Origin: Neoarius graeffei
Lineage: Eukaryota; Chordata; Actinopteri; Siluriformes; Ariidae
Reading direction: 5' to 3'
DNA length: 64,000 nucleotides
Assembly (NCBI RefSeq): GCF_027579695.1
Contig: NC_083587.1
Span: 45,807,232-45,871,231 of the forward strand
Shown: piece by piece, positions 11,646 to 56,970 of the stretch
Layout of the letters: every line of letters begins with the position of its first letter
Position numbering within the stretch: the first letter of the stretch is position 1
Notes under the pieces: generated by a model
What the model saw: the letters and a program-made list of their open reading frames with translations, nothing else
What the model was told of the DNA's origin: nothing
Database searches by the model: none
Position numbers and translations under genes: made by a program

Positions 11646-12635
11646 TGTACTCTGTTAACACAAGTAATCCTGTTAACAAGCTGCTTTTCATAATTAGTGG
11701 TGCGGCAAGGACAAGGATTTTAAAAAAAAACTGGGAGAGGAGACAACGTTGACCTTTTTTATTATTATTTTCATGTGGTATTTCCTGTCATTGTTTGTTA
11801 GTTCATTGTTGTACCGTATGTTTTGCTGTAGTTTTTTCCCCTCTTCAGCCATGTACACACTATAGAGGTTTTTCACTGACATTATAGATTTTTGTTTATC
11901 ACTCAGCATCTGCCATATTACCGAGCAAACAAAGAAACAGTCGCGATGCTTAATAATGAAAATTGAGATGACTGCAATCTCTCTGAAATGATTAAAAATT
12001 TATTTTATACCAGCAGATCGCGTTACATTGAAAAGCTTAAATGTGCAGGCATCACAGATCCATATAATTTACCCACAAGTGTATTTATTTATTATTTGTT
12101 CTGCACACTGCTTGCTCTCTCTCGGTGTGTGTGTTTACTGCTACAGATGGAATAAATGCAGAGGACGAATTTCGCTGTGCTTGTGTGACAAAAATAAAGG
12201 CTGCTTATTAATTTACTCACAAATGCCTTTATTCCACTTAGTGTTCAGCAAACCAGCTACCAGATTTGGGACATTACGACATCCTGAACTATTTGGGATT
12301 TCTAAATGCATCATAGATGCTAAAGGCATATGAAAATACAGATGCCTACCGATATTTCGAGGCAGGTTTCGTGCCGGAATGTTATGGAGAAATTCCCGAT
12401 AAAGAAAAAAATACCTTATTATGACAAAGGTAAGCTCAAACATGGACTTCTAACAGTAATAAACAAGCCAGGGCCTAGATCTAGCATATTTTATGGTGTT
12501 TAGTAGAGTCTACATTATCAATACATAACAAACATGCTGCTAGTTGAGCTAAGCATTAGGTCTAATAAAATATATCGCGTCCAAAGCCCACATCCAGATA
12601 TACATTTCAACGTTGCATGGAGCTTTCACACTAAC

Positions 12636-12803
12636 CTGAGATAAAATGTTCTCCACACACAGGAATGGTTTGCTGGCATCCTGTTTAACTGTAGCTCGCC
12701 ATTTTTCTCGTCGTTTTGGGCTCACCAGGGGGCTGTGAAAAGTTAAACCAGGTTTATCTCCACATCTGTTATTACATCCAAAAGCACTACAAGTCTCTGA
12801 CAT
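12636..12803 (-). pseudogene. THAP-like first exon, degraded zinc ligand
   Basis: A minus-strand frame starts MSETCSAFGCNNRCGDKPGL and continues LTFHSPLV...REKWRATVKQ...FLCVENILSQ, then hits a donor CAG|GTTAGT. The order C-x4-C, FHS, W, C-x2-N follows the THAP pattern, except that the final zinc-binding His (C-x2-H) is Asn. It resembles the exon at 2368-2667 in having a donor directly after the domain. Likely a transposon-derived relic. Confidence 0.45.
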
Positions 12804-13084
12804 TTGTTCTTTTAGATGTAACTTCTACAAATTTATCTGTAGATGTTTACAGAGTTGGTTTTACAATCATGTACACTCGTGCCAGCCATTGTCAAACACA
12901 AAGCTTGCTAGGCAGTATGGCTGCATAAACAAATCCTCAGTTGCGATGACGTCACGTGAAAGTTGTCCATACAGTCCCCTCTGAAAGGAATGGAACAGCA
13001 AGGTCAATTCTTTGTTTTTGCCATATACTGGACAGTTGGGTTTGAGATCAAAGATTAATATGAGAATATAGATCACAATTTCAT

Positions 13085-13860
13085 CTTTCTACCAACCATT
13101 CTTTGGTTGGCCAAGGAAAACAATAGTAGTTGATGACAAACATTGTGAGAGCTGTGAAGAAAAACCCAAAACAACAGTCAACAGCCTCCACAAGGCAGGG
13201 GTGAAGGTATCAGTTCACTGTTTGAAGAAGACTTTGAGAGCAGAAATACCGTATAGAGGCCAGAGGATAGGATGCAGACCATTCATTAGCAGTAAAAATC
13301 AGAAACCCCGATTGGAATTCATAAAGAAATAGAGATGAGCTACAGAAGCTCGAGCACCAAGATTAATGTCTAGAAAAGTGTGGACAAAGAAAGGGTCCAA
13401 AACATGCAAGCTCAGGTCAAGTCTAATGGAGGTAGGGTCATGGCTTGGGCTTGCATGGCTACTTCTAGAACGGGCTCACTAGTTTTTAATCTTTAAGGTT
13501 GATGTAACTCATGATGAATGAATACAGAAGTCTACAGAAACATTCTGTCTGCCAATTTACTGAAAAATGCATCCGATCTAATTGGGAGGAATTTCATCAT
13601 GCAGCAAGCAATAACCCAAAACACAACAAAGGACTTCATGGTAGGTTTTATTCTGGCCAAGTCAATCACCAGACCTTAACCCAATTGAGCATGCATTTCA
13701 CCTCCTGAAGAGGGGACTGAAAGGAGAAAACAAACAACTGAAAGAAGCTGTGGTAGAAGCCTGGAAAAACATCACAAAAGAAGAATGCAACAGTTTGGTG
13801 ATATCAGTGGGGCACTGTCTTGATGCTGTTTATATCAAGCAAGGGATATACAACCAAATA
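13085..13860 (+). pseudogene. Tc1-like transposase remnant
   Basis: Fragments in different frames resemble a Tc1 transposase in order: the HTH region, then a segment around TTCATCATGCAGCAAGCAATAACCCAAAACAC (the N-D-P-K-H region), then DLNPIEHAFHLLKR, the position of the third catalytic acid in DD34E enzymes. Stops and frameshifts throughout rule out function. Confidence 0.55.
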
Positions 13861-14116
13861 TTGTTATTTACATTTTAAATTACTTTTAAGACTATATAGT
13901 CAGGGGAAAAAAAGAAAGTACACCCTTCAATTCTTTGTTTTTATTTATCAGGGCCTAAATAACAATTATGAGCACCTGAGTGCTCCAGAACAGCAAATTG
14001 CCAAAAGTTCTGCTTTCTTATAGAGGTCGTCACACTTCTTGATGAACAAATCTTGTGCATTATTTTGTTGTCACCTGAGGTTATTTGTTTGTTTAAAGAA
14101 GACAATGAGGACCACA

Positions 14117-14310
14117 AGTGGCACGGTGGTGTAGTGGTTAGCACGGTCACCTCACAGCAAGGAGGTTCTGGGTTCAAACCCAGTTTCCAACAGGGGCCTT
14201 TCTGTCTGGAGTTTGCATGTTCTCCCCGTGTCTGCATGGGTTTCCTCCTGTGCTCTAGTTTCCCCCACAATCCAAAGACCTGCAGTTAGGTTAACTGGCT
14301 ACTCCTAAAT
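14117..14310 (+). mobile_element. V-SINE, 3' truncated
   Basis: Head and central domain (GTGGCACGGTGGTGTAGTGG to CCTGCAGTTAGGTTAACTGG) are present, and the 3' half is missing. Inserted in the decayed Tc1 element. Confidence 0.8.
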
Positions 14311-15202
14311 TGTCTGTTGATCAAGCTTGGAGAGGGATGGGCTCTGCCAAGTTTAAATGCCCTCGACACACCAATGATGGACTGTTAAAATGTCATCAGT
14401 GGTGCCCCTACAGCCCTTGCTGGTTATGGGAAGAAGAGGACCACACAGTTGTTTAGGCTGTGATAAATAAAAACATAGAATTGAAGCAGGGTATACTTGC
14501 TTTTTCCCCATGACTGTATTTGTCCCAATATTTTTGTTCATCAAAAGATTGGGTAGGCTGATATCAAAGGTGCCATGTTCTAAGTTGTTTACAAATCTAG
14601 ATGTAAATATCAGGAAATGAAAGCTGAAATTTTGATCTGTCATCTGATATTGATCCTTTGAACTAAAACCCAAGTGTATCACAAAAAAAAAAAAATTTGC
14701 CCGTGCTGTTCCAATACTTTTGGCAGGAACCGTTTATAGTAAATGGAATTACTTTTGTAAAAACGCTTAAACATTGCTCAAGCCACAATGATGTATTCAC
14801 AATGTAGCTGTTTTGTAACTGAATTTTTGGGTTTAAAAGGGGGGGGGGTGGAATCCAACAAATCCCATTAATCCCTTATGAAAGGGGTTTTGTTTGGTAT
14901 GTTAGCCTTCCTCGGTAACAAAGTCTTGTCTCACCCATTATCTTTCGAAATAGGTTTTTATTACGTATTGACATTATTACATACTGACCTTTCAAATCTA
15001 CACCAAAAGAAAATCTTTCTTGTCTTGTTTCTAATGTCATACTCCTAGAGATTTACGATACACGTTTGTGTTGTATCAGATATTACCTGAGGGGTCACAT
15101 GAGGTTTTAAACACCTGACTGGGTGCCACATGCTATATTTTTTTTCTTTTGCGTACATGGCATTGTACATACAGTTCTTCATAAGCAACCCTATACATAC
15201 GG

Positions 15203-15386
15203 TCAGCTCCAGAATTATTGGCACCCTTGATAAAAATGCTTTTAAAAGGGGTTATGAAAAAATGTCTATGTTTAACTTAATCCCACAATGAAAATATGAG
15301 AGAACTGAAATTAAATTAATTTTTGTTTTAAATTTGCGCTAGCAGTGGTAGCGCAAATTGTTAATCTCACTCAGGATCTTTCTACC

Positions 15387-15467
<81 letters not shown>

Positions 15468-16212
15468 TTTTTTTTTTTTTTTTTTTAGAACACTATTTCT
15501 CCCTCAGTTTTCAACCAGTCATCACTAAATTTCACATGCAGAATATCTCTGGGCTGAATTAAGTTGCTATGACTTTTGGTGCTGATCTGGATCACCAACC
15601 CAGAACGATCCATGAAAAACGGGCTTTTTTTTTTTTTTCCCTCACTGTCATTCTCCGAGAACAAAATCTAACTGCAAAATGTTCCTGTTCATATTTATTT
15701 ACCATTATATTGTTTGGGAACTCTTAAGCAGCCTTCCCTGACTTCCTGTTTCCCTGGGGTATAAATATGTGGTGACGGAGAGGGCACATTTCCTTATTCA
15801 TTCATCAACAATGGGAAGATCAGAAATGAAATATGAGAAAATTGGGTTGAGCTTAATAAATTAGCCAATGGATATAGAAGAAGCTACGTACCTGAAAACA
15901 CACTGTTCGAGCAATAGATAAAATGTTCAACTCGACCGCAGATGTAATGAAACTGACTGGAAGAATGCAAGTGTATTTTGTCCTCATGTACTGTGAGGAG
16001 GATGAGCAAAAAAATTCAGTAATCACAGCTGGAGGTTTGCAGAAGATGTGAGTATTTTGGAGTCGATAAGCCTTCAAATCGATATTTAAACACCACCTCC
16101 GTGCCAACAAACTAACCACAAACACGAGTGCCTGGAGATCATGTGACGCTACTGGAAATGAACCAACTGGGTCTTGGTTGGATCTTCCAGCAGGGCAATA
16201 ATTCAAAACATA
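15203..16212 (+). mobile_element. Tc1 remnant, left end and fragments
   Basis: Starts CAGCTCCAGAATTATTGGCA, a Tc1-type terminus well known in fish. Sequence near 15770-16200 (ATGGGAAGATCAGAAATG... and TTCCAGCAGGGCAATAATTC) resembles a scrambled transposase reading toward the Q-x-D-N-x-P-K region. It is interrupted by an AT microsatellite and by a 350-bp MITE. Confidence 0.5.
15391..15462. repeat. (TA)n microsatellite
   Basis: A TA run of more than 70 bp, followed by a poly(T) run to 15486. Confidence 0.95.
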
Positions 16213-16562
16213 CACTATATGGCCAAAAGTATCTGTACACCTGACCATCACACCCAGGTTTTGGGGCCTTCCCGAAACCAATTCCAGGATGACAATCCAT
16301 CTGTGCATAAAGCGAGCTTCATCAAGACATGGTTTTCCAAAGTTGGAGTGGAAGAAGAAACTGAAATGCTGACTCACTGAGGCCTCCTCACAATCATTAG
16401 TGCCTCGTTAGATCTCACTAATGCTCTTGTGGATGAACGAGCATATCCCAACAGACACACTCCAAAATCTAGTGGAAAGCCTTCCCAGAAGAGTGGAGCA
16501 TATGATAGCGAATGGGATGTTCAAATATCACAAGTGAAATGTTAATGTTTGGCCATATAGTG
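16213..16562. mobile_element. Mariner-type MITE
   Basis: The termini CACTATATGGCCAAAAGTAT and GGCCATATAGTG are inverted and flanked by TA (16211-16212, 16563-16564). At 350 bp and without a transposase, it is a non-autonomous Tc1/mariner derivative inserted into the Tc1 remnant. Confidence 0.9.
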
Positions 16563-16804
16563 TATGTCGCAATCCACACTAATGCTTAATGAGGTACTGC
16601 ACACTGAAATGTGTTTCTGAGCTGTAAACTAAATGCTATGACTGTACCGTGATTAATGACATCATTGCTGGTGTTAATATTGACAAAATTGCCATCCTTA
16701 TAAAAATTGGTTGGTTAAACACGCCATCTACTGGTTAAAATCATCCTGAAACTGATTGGCTGACAGAGTCAACAGATTTGGTATTTTTTTTTTTCTATGA
16801 TTTT

Positions 16805-16837
<33 letters not shown>

Positions 16838-16838
16838 T
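16805..16838. repeat. (TTG)n microsatellite
   Basis: A run of TTG units followed by poly(A). The GC-richer stretch at 16860-17060 that follows is not recognised. It could contain the missing non-coding first exon or promoter of lipe, but nothing proves it. Confidence 0.85.
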
Positions 16839-17298
16839 TAATTAAAAAAAAAAAAGTTAATTCCGTCTAATCTGAGGTGGAAGGCCCGCCTCTGCCAGCC
16901 CCCAGCTTTGAGTAGGACTCTGAAACCACACTCCTTTTCAAACGTGCTGATCGAGACTCAATGAGCAACTCCTGTCTCAAACATCCCCCCACCTCAGCCC
17001 CTCCCTGCACCCCTCCTCGGTCACTCGGCCACTTTAGGGCATTTTTCAGAATGATGCAGTGGGTGGTGTTAGGCTCAGAGTTGGGCGTGAAGTTCTGCTT
17101 CAATTTGAAGACCTGCGCAGTGGCGCTAACAATTGTGCTGCATGTGATTTTGAAATACATTTCCCTCATTTAAAGTTTGTAATTTCCTTGTGAGATTGAG
17201 CTAATTACCCACAAAGACAAGGTTTCGTAATTTGTCAGTGAAAATGAACACATTGATCATATCTCTTATTCTGAATGCCTTTTCTTCTTCTTCCAGTG

Positions 17299-49756
<32,458 letters not shown>

Positions 49757-49826
49757 TTTGAAAGGTGGAAAGTGGTGTAGTGACCAACAAAGCTGATGCA
49801 TGAGGTGAGATTTGAAGAACAAATAT

Positions 49827-49832
49827 AATAAA
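49827..49832 (+). terminator. Candidate poly(A) signal of lipe
   Basis: An AATAAA hexamer lies about 70 nt after the lipe stop. It is the nearest one, giving a short 3' UTR. Other AATAAA hexamers exist farther downstream (for example 54439), so the true site is uncertain. Confidence 0.4.
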
Positions 49833-52011
49833 AAAGGAAGAGGGTTTTTTTTTTTTTTAATTATTATTTTTAACAAAAAGAAATTTAAGGTGAAAGACTG
49901 ACTAGATTCACTGTGCAACGAACCAACAGAACAAGAATGAGTAAAATGATGCAGTAATGCCTCACGGAAGCACTTTCACTGATACTTGATCAGTGTTTGG
50001 CAGTAAGTGAATAGAGGTGAGAGGAGTCACTACTGCTTTTGTGTTATACTGTGCATGTGCACTTGCACTTTTCAAACATGCACAACTAAAATATTGCCAC
50101 TTTGCCTCTGCACTGTATTGCTTTGTTGAGATTCTGATTCCGAATCGTACAAATACCAGCATGGAGACAAATGCTTCCTGTCTTGTCCAGGCCTCAAGCT
50201 GAATTTTCATAAATGTTATTCTAATATAGCTTTTTGACGCACATTATTATTGAACTTCACGCTTATGCCATAGGCAAGCTTTATATATGGTCTTGAAACT
50301 GAAAAAAAAAAAAAAGAAAATACTGACTGATTGATACACATGGCTTTTCAGAGTCCATTTGGGTATAGATAGCTCCAGGGTTAATGTTCTGTGCGAGTGA
50401 TCAGAAGGCAGAAAGTTCATTTCCCAAGCTCTCAGAGAACCACTATTGGGGCCTTAACCCTGAATGTCTCAGCTCTAGGCTTGCATAGTATCTCAGTTGT
50501 GAGTCAATTTGTGTAAAAGTGCCTGCTAAATGAATATATTTAAATGTAGATTTTGTTTTACGTGTTAAGTAATTGTACTTTTACTACATGTTATTTCCAA
50601 GTATTTTTGTAGTTGTTAATTAGAGAATTTTTAATGTTTCTTCTGAGGTTGAACAATCTTGCATCAAGTCCTAAACAATTGAATACACGTTCATCAGCGC
50701 AATAGGATTTCTGGGCTTCAAACACAGGAAGCTACGGTATGAGCTGCGGAATTATAATTCACCTAGCATCAGCCATCATCTACTTGCACTCTTTAGCCCA
50801 ATCATTGCTGGTGCAATTACATTGAGATACATAAGGATTTTTTTTTTTTTTTTGCACTTTCAGCATTAATGGCTTTAATCCTTTTTCTTGTCTTAGCCAT
50901 TGCTTGGTGGCTATTACTACCTTTCTGCTTGTCAGCTTTTAAAACGTTCTGCACACTGACCCATTTTATAGAACCCAGGAGGTATTTTAAGGAACATCCT
51001 TCCACAACCTTGAACCAATTAGACAGTTCATTTAGCAGGGGTATGACTGGGCTCCCTGTGTAGATGTCATTTGTGAAACTATTTGACCCAACCAGACTTT
51101 CAGATTTCACTCCTCTAAGCTTTAAAGCAAATCCAACAACTTTCAGGGATGGACAAATTATAAATTAATTAGCCATTCATCAGGCAAGTAAACACTCCCA
51201 AGTATCATGTCAAATAATTTAACCCTGAAGTATGGTGAGCTAGTAATGGATAAATGTCTTGATGCAGACTAATATGTGACTACGCCAATTCCTGGAGCGG
51301 GCATGATTTCTGTGTTGCCATCGTCCTCATACTTGCCAACATGCAGTACAATTAGCAGTTATGCGACGGTTTGGAACTTTGGTGTTTTGTATATTTCCTC
51401 GCATTCGTCACTGTTTCTACGCTATTTCCACATGTAGCTGATTTTATAAAGTTTATCTGTAATCTGTACAAGTTAGTTTATTCAAACTAATAATAATCGT
51501 CCATATGATGACTGGAATGCACCCATGTGTGTAGTGCAGCAGGTGGCGAGTAGTGCCTGTTAGTAGTGTCACTCCACAATGAAACATATGAAGTGGAATG
51601 TGTTGCGTTTAAACATGCGTATCAAGTAAACAATGCTTTGTGAATTTCATTAGAGCGTTTGTTTGTTGGCTTGTTTTTGTTTGAGGCCCACCATCAGCCA
51701 AATGGAGTTCCTCAATTCTTTCTTCACTATTCTATTTTACATTCCACTGAAATACTAATCACCTCTTTTGAGTGACCAGCATTGTAAAAAAAAAAAAAAA
51801 ATCTATTATTTCACTGATTTGCTCACTTTTCTCGATGACGTGCAATTGTAGGGAAGCACACGCACTGCCCCATTTAGATCCACAGAGGTTTTATTACACC
51901 TAGAAACCAAAAATGGGAATCGCAACAAGAGCTATTAAGGGTCCATTAGGGGAACGAATCCTGCTGCTGCTGCATGCTTGGGGGAGGAGCCAAGGACTGG
52001 ATAGTGAATTG
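49833..52011. other. Intergenic stretch, mostly unrecognised; degenerate SINE at 50350-50560
   Basis: Downstream of lipe there is no open frame with recognisable content. At 50350-50560 a diverged plus-strand SINE of the 25728 type is suggested by GGGTTAATGTTCTG at its start and GTGCCTGCTAAATGAATA at its end. The rest is AT-rich single-copy-looking sequence. Confidence 0.4.
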
Positions 52012-52406
52012 CAGGGTTGCCAGGGTCAGAATTTTGACACCAATTTGCGCTAGTTGAAAATGCCAAGATCTTGTTTCATTTAGAGCAAATATTCTAAATA
52101 AAATCTAATTAATTTCCTCAAGCCAAAGGCAAAGTGTCCGTGCAGACAATGTGTCTATGATGTACAGAACCATTTATGTTGCAGAGATTCGAAGAAGGAA
52201 AGGGAAGGTATAGATTTGATTATATCCATACCTCAAAAATGCGTGTACACTATGGTGACCGCACAAAGGCTGAGGAAAAGAAGAAAGGTTTGTGTCTCTT
52301 TTGAAATGCCTACATTTTGGGGCTATCTTCAGATTTTTTTTTTTTTGTGTGTGTGGTTTTTGAGATGTAGGTGGGGTGGAAATTTTGCTGAAACCTGGGA
52401 ACCCTG
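52012..52406. mobile_element. hAT-like MITE
   Basis: The short inverted ends CAGGGTTGCCAGG and CCTGGGAACCCTG differ at one position. About 395 bp with no coding. The flanking duplication is not preserved. Confidence 0.5.
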
Positions 52407-54526
52407 ATTCATGAGTCCCCCCCCTGCCTTTCTGTTTTGTTATTTTACCTCAGGGACCGGGAACAACCTGTGGACCTGAGGTCGCTTGAGGGACTGGAGT
52501 TAAATGGAAAGCACTCTCCTCAGGATATGAGCTGATCCTAGTGTTAGGGTTAAGTTGTACCTAGTAGAATGCTTCCATTACTTCTTTATACTCCTTGGTC
52601 TATTTTTGACGTTGTCCTTTAGACGGATTCGCATTTGTAGCAACCAGAGGGCCGCTATGAGTCTGTGACGACTCGGTGTGGGGTTCCTCTAGCTCTTGAT
52701 TGGTGGAAGAGTTCGTTCCAGTAGCAGACTTCTTGATCCCAGTCTGGTTCCTCACTGGGGATCGCGGTCCTTGATAACCTGTGCGACGACCGGTGTGGTT
52801 TTTTTTTCAATGTACTATCCATACTTGTTGGCATTCGCAAATTATCACTGAACACCTTTGACGAAACATAAACCATCTTAACTGTATGCTGGATGACTGT
52901 GTTGTTGACTCTGAACTGCCGATTACAGGATCACTCAAATTCACTAGACTGTATCCCATAGCATCAGTCCGCTCTTAGTTTAATGTTGTTTGAGGCTGTA
53001 ATCATTTAATATCGTCCTCTTCCACCAAAATCTATGGTCATGAGCCACTGCTGCATCTATTAAACCTACTTGTCCATCTGTGAATACTACGAATAAAAAA
53101 TAAACTGGACGTGCCGTCTGCTTGCTTGCCCCAGGATAATGGCTATTGATTTGTCCACCCCTGACTCTGGAGACCTGAAAGGCTCACTAATGAAGCATTT
53201 CACCAAGCCAGTATTCTCATGCCTATTTCTATTAGACAACACATTGCTACCTCATCTGCCTCCATCTCTGTAACAGCGATTAATTAACAGCTATTAAACT
53301 ATTATTAAGTGATAGTAGTCGTGTATTCTGTTATGATTACCGTGTCAGTTACCGTGGTGTTATTTGTGGTAGTGTTGGGCCATGATATCTCTGAAGGTCT
53401 GCTTCCTCTACATGAGCCAGTGTAGTATGATTGATACAGCAGACTAACAGATGCTTATTTCCAGAGTATTAATTATAGCTCTTTGTGAATGCGTAGATCT
53501 TCCTGGCTTGTGTGGCTTCTTGTTAAAGTATTATCCTTAAAATCCTCTCTAGTCCTTTAATTAACTGCAGCTTTTGTGTTTGCAGCGTCAGTCATTAAGA
53601 GTGAATTGTCTGTGTCTGGAGTTACTGTGTGTTTCTCTTCCATTCTTAAGAAAACCTGCACTTTATGGATCATGACAAGTTATTCAATATACACTACACT
53701 ATGAGCTATAATGTACTATTCATACGCACATGAGCACAGACGTTTTTGTAACAAATTTTCCTTTATTAAAAACACCACAAGTGCAAAAATATAAATGGAA
53801 ATTGAATGTATTTCTACTTTCCCTGCCTCAAACATTCGCTTGTATCGGTTTGGTTTTGGAGCAGCGGATTTTATACTGAATTCTTTAAATGATGTACAAG
53901 TTGATAGGAGCACAAAGCATAGAACAACTAATAAAAACACTTAGATTTAAAAAAAAAAAAAGATTTTATTTATTCACGTCCTTTAAAGGCAGGGCTGAAT
54001 TATATCATATATATCATAGGAAGAACAGATTTTATTTAAGAAATGTGTATTGATTTGTTCAAACAAATGAGATATTGGTTATCAGCTAAACCTTTCTTAA
54101 AACCTATCCTGCTTATTATTTCTTGTAAATTTTTGCACGTTTCATATATCTCTGGAGAGAATATGTCGACAAAAAAATATCAGATTTACATTTGGAAAAA
54201 GTACCAAAAATTTACAAATTTTTTTAGTCTAAACGTAATATAAATCTAAATGTAATCCAAAGGTCAAAGTGCAGTCCTGCTGCTTTCTTCCCAGTTCTGC
54301 TGAGATATCATATGCATTTTCTTATTTTTTTAAATCAGTATATATTTTCGAGAGTTTGTTATTGTAATAAACGTAGCCTGAAGCTTTTTTGTGTCCTGAT
54401 GCATATGTTGTGTTGTACAGGTGGTTTGTGGTTTATGCAATAAACAATAAAAATATTGTCAAAGCATGCAACATCTACAAGTTCCTTTGGTCATAATTGA
54501 TGAATAAACTTGCTTTGCATACATTC
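52407..54526. other. Intergenic, no feature recognised
   Basis: AT-rich sequence with short poly(A) and poly(T) runs. AATAAA hexamers at 54439 and 54447 are not linked to any gene that I can see. No exon, RNA gene or transposon end was identified. Confidence 0.4.
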
Positions 54527-54539
54527 ATTATAGTGAAGT

Positions 54540-55285
54540 CTCATCTCATTATCTCTAGCCACTTTATCCTTCTACAGGGTCGCAGGCAAGCTGGAGCCTA
54601 TCCCAGCTGACTACGGGCGAAAGGCGGGGTACACCCTGGACAAGTCGCCAGGTCATCACAGGGCTGACACATAGACACAGACAACCATTCACACTCACAT
54701 TCACACCTACGGTCAATTTAGAGTCACCAGTTAACCTAACCTGCATGTCTTTGGACTGTGGGGGAAACCGGAGCACCCAGAGGAAATCCACACAGACACG
54801 GGGAGAACATGCCAACTCCAGATAGAAAGGCCCCCATTGGCCACTGGGCTTGAACCCAGGACCTTCTTGCTGTGAGGCGACCGTGCTAACTACTACACCA
54901 CCATGCCACCCAACATTATACATCTCATCTCATTATCTCTAGCCGCTTTATCCTGTTCTACAGGGTCGCAGGCAAGCTGGAGCCTATCCCAGCTGACTAC
55001 GGGTGAAAGGCGGGGTACACCCTGGACAAGTCGCCAGGTCATCACAGGGCTGACACATAGACAACCATTCACATTCACACCTACGGTCAATTTAGAGTCA
55101 CCAGTTAACCTAACCTGCATGTCTTTGGACTGTGAGGGAAACCGGAGCACCTGGAGGAAATCCACACGGACACGGGGAGAACATGCAAACTCCGCACAGA
55201 GAGGCCCTCACTGGCCACGGGGCTCGAACCCAGAACCTTCTTGCTGTGAGGCAACAGTGCTAACCACTACACCACCGTGCCGCCC
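54540..55285 (-). mobile_element. V-SINE dimer with one shared target duplication
   Basis: Two complete minus-strand SINEs (54540-54911 and 54924-55285) are joined by AACATTATACAT. A single 13-bp duplication ATTATAGTGAAGT flanks the pair (54527-54539, 55286-55298). Neither copy has its own duplication at the inner junction. Confidence 0.9.
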
Positions 55286-55449
55286 ATTATAGTGAAGTGT
55301 AACATAAAATCAATCACATGATGACCAACCACAGTGTTTTTTTTTTTTCTTTCCATCCTGACACCCTGTAGGCCAATTGGCTGGTCAGTTGCCAGCCTCT
55401 TACGAGGCTGTCTGTGTCTATCGACAGCACACTTAATCTACCGCCAGCT

Positions 55450-55650
55450 TGCTCGGCCTCCAATTAGCCTAACCTGCATGTCTTTTGGACTGTGAAGGAA
55501 ACCGGAGCACCTGGAGGAAACCCACACAGACATGGGGAGAACGTGCGAACTCCACACAGAAAGGCCCTTGTCAGCCACTGGGCTTGAACCCAGGGCCTTC
55601 TTACTGTGAGGTGACAGTGCTATACCACTACACCACCGTGCCGCCCCACC
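55450..55650 (-). mobile_element. V-SINE, 3' truncated
   Basis: The V-domain and head are present (from CCTGCATGTCTTTTGGACTG to CCACCGTGCCGCCCC), and the tail part is missing. The following region to 56440 shows no gene; a degraded head-like piece (GCAGTGGGTAGCACTGCCAC) lies at about 56458-56510. Confidence 0.82.
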
Positions 55651-56616
55651 ACAGTGTCACACCAGCATTATCTAACATGCACAAAGAAGCTGAAGAACTT
55701 GTTGAAGGCCAGGAGCTAAAGATCAACACCACCTGTGATCTGTTTGTGGGAAAAAAATATTTTGTTCCCTTTGACAGTAATACAGTAAACACAACTTTAC
55801 AGAAACAACAAGGGATGGAGTTAAAGTCAATTTATGTATCCTTCCTGAGGTCTTTTTTTGTTTAAATATAATATCTAAGACTTGGCTGGAAAATCACTAG
55901 ATTTAAACTATACTGACATGGAGAGACTAAGAAATGTTAGTGTGAGGTACATTAAATTTTTGCACATCTAGTAACAAATCATTTAAAAACAGAATATAAT
56001 TTCTTTATATGTTGCATTATTCCTGTCATCTGAATCTACTTAAATTCTGCTCGTTATTTTCAGTTTTTAGCACTTTTATTCACAGCAGACTATGAAACCA
56101 GCTGAAAAGATTACTGTGGTTCCTCTACCACCCCCTTTACACATCTGACCACAAATACTGCATCTACAAGGCAAGTGGATGATTAATTCTACCCCCCTCA
56201 TGGACTCTTCATCTTCCTGCCACCTGACAGAAAATACCACAGCATCTATGCTACCACCACCAGGTTCCACAACAGCGTTTTCCCTGAAGCAGCCCCTCAA
56301 AACCTTCCCTTGTATGAGGATCACAGCACACCTGCAAACTGCATGAGACACCTTTTACTACTAAGCATTCCTCCACGTTTTTTTCTACCTAATTCTTTGT
56401 TTGGGTAGAGATTACAGGCGACATACAATTGGTTGCATTGGTGGCAGGGGACCAGTGGTGCAGTGGGTAGCACTGCCACCTCACAGCTTCAGGGTCCAAT
56501 TTGAGCTCAATCAAGCCATACAGTTGTTTGGTTCCCCCCTATGTCTCATGACATAGAAGTATCGAAGCTTGTTTACACCACTTGGGGAAAAAAAATTAAG
56601 TCACATGTCATAATAA

Positions 56617-56970
56617 TGAGGCAGCACAGTGTTTTAGTGGTTAGCACTGTCACCTCACAGCAAGAAGGTTCTGGGTTCGAGCCCAGTGGCATACGGGGGC
56701 CTTTCTGTGTGGAGTTTGCATGTTCTCCCCGTGTCTGCATGGGTTTCCTCCGGGTGCTCTGGTTTCGTCCAAAGACATGCAGGTTAGGCTAATTGGTGGC
56801 TCTAAACTGACCGTAGGTGTGAATGGTTGTTTGTGTCAGCCCTGCGATGACTTGTCCAGGGTGTACCCCGCCTCTCGCCCATAGTCAACTGGGATAGGCT
56901 CCAGCTTGCCTGCGACCCTGTAGAACAGGATAAGCAGCTAAAGATAATGGATGGATGGATGGATGGATGG
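56617..56970 (+). mobile_element. V-SINE, first unit of tandem array
   Basis: Has an intact B box (GGTTCGAGCCC) and ends in a (GGAT)n tail that leads directly into the next unit. The V-domain carries a short deletion (GGTTTCGTCCAAAG) shared by the whole array. Confidence 0.9.

Larger units (their letters stand above)
12972..14732 (+). mobile_element. Decayed Tc1/mariner element
   Basis: The left end CAGTCCCCTCTGAAAGGAAT follows TA. The right end TGTTCCAATACTTTTGGCAG is a diverged inverted copy. A partial SINE sits inside at 14117-14310. The internal transposase is broken by many stops. Confidence 0.65.

Noticed and set aside
15853..16377. A 174-residue minus-strand ORF
   Set aside because: It spans the junction between a Tc1 remnant and a MITE and runs antisense to the transposase. 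It is open by chance.
16860..17060. GC-rich block before lipe as a definite promoter
   Set aside because: It is GC-richer than its flanks but has few CpG dinucleotides, no core promoter motif that I can see, and no donor site that I can tie to the exon 1 acceptor. Left unassigned.
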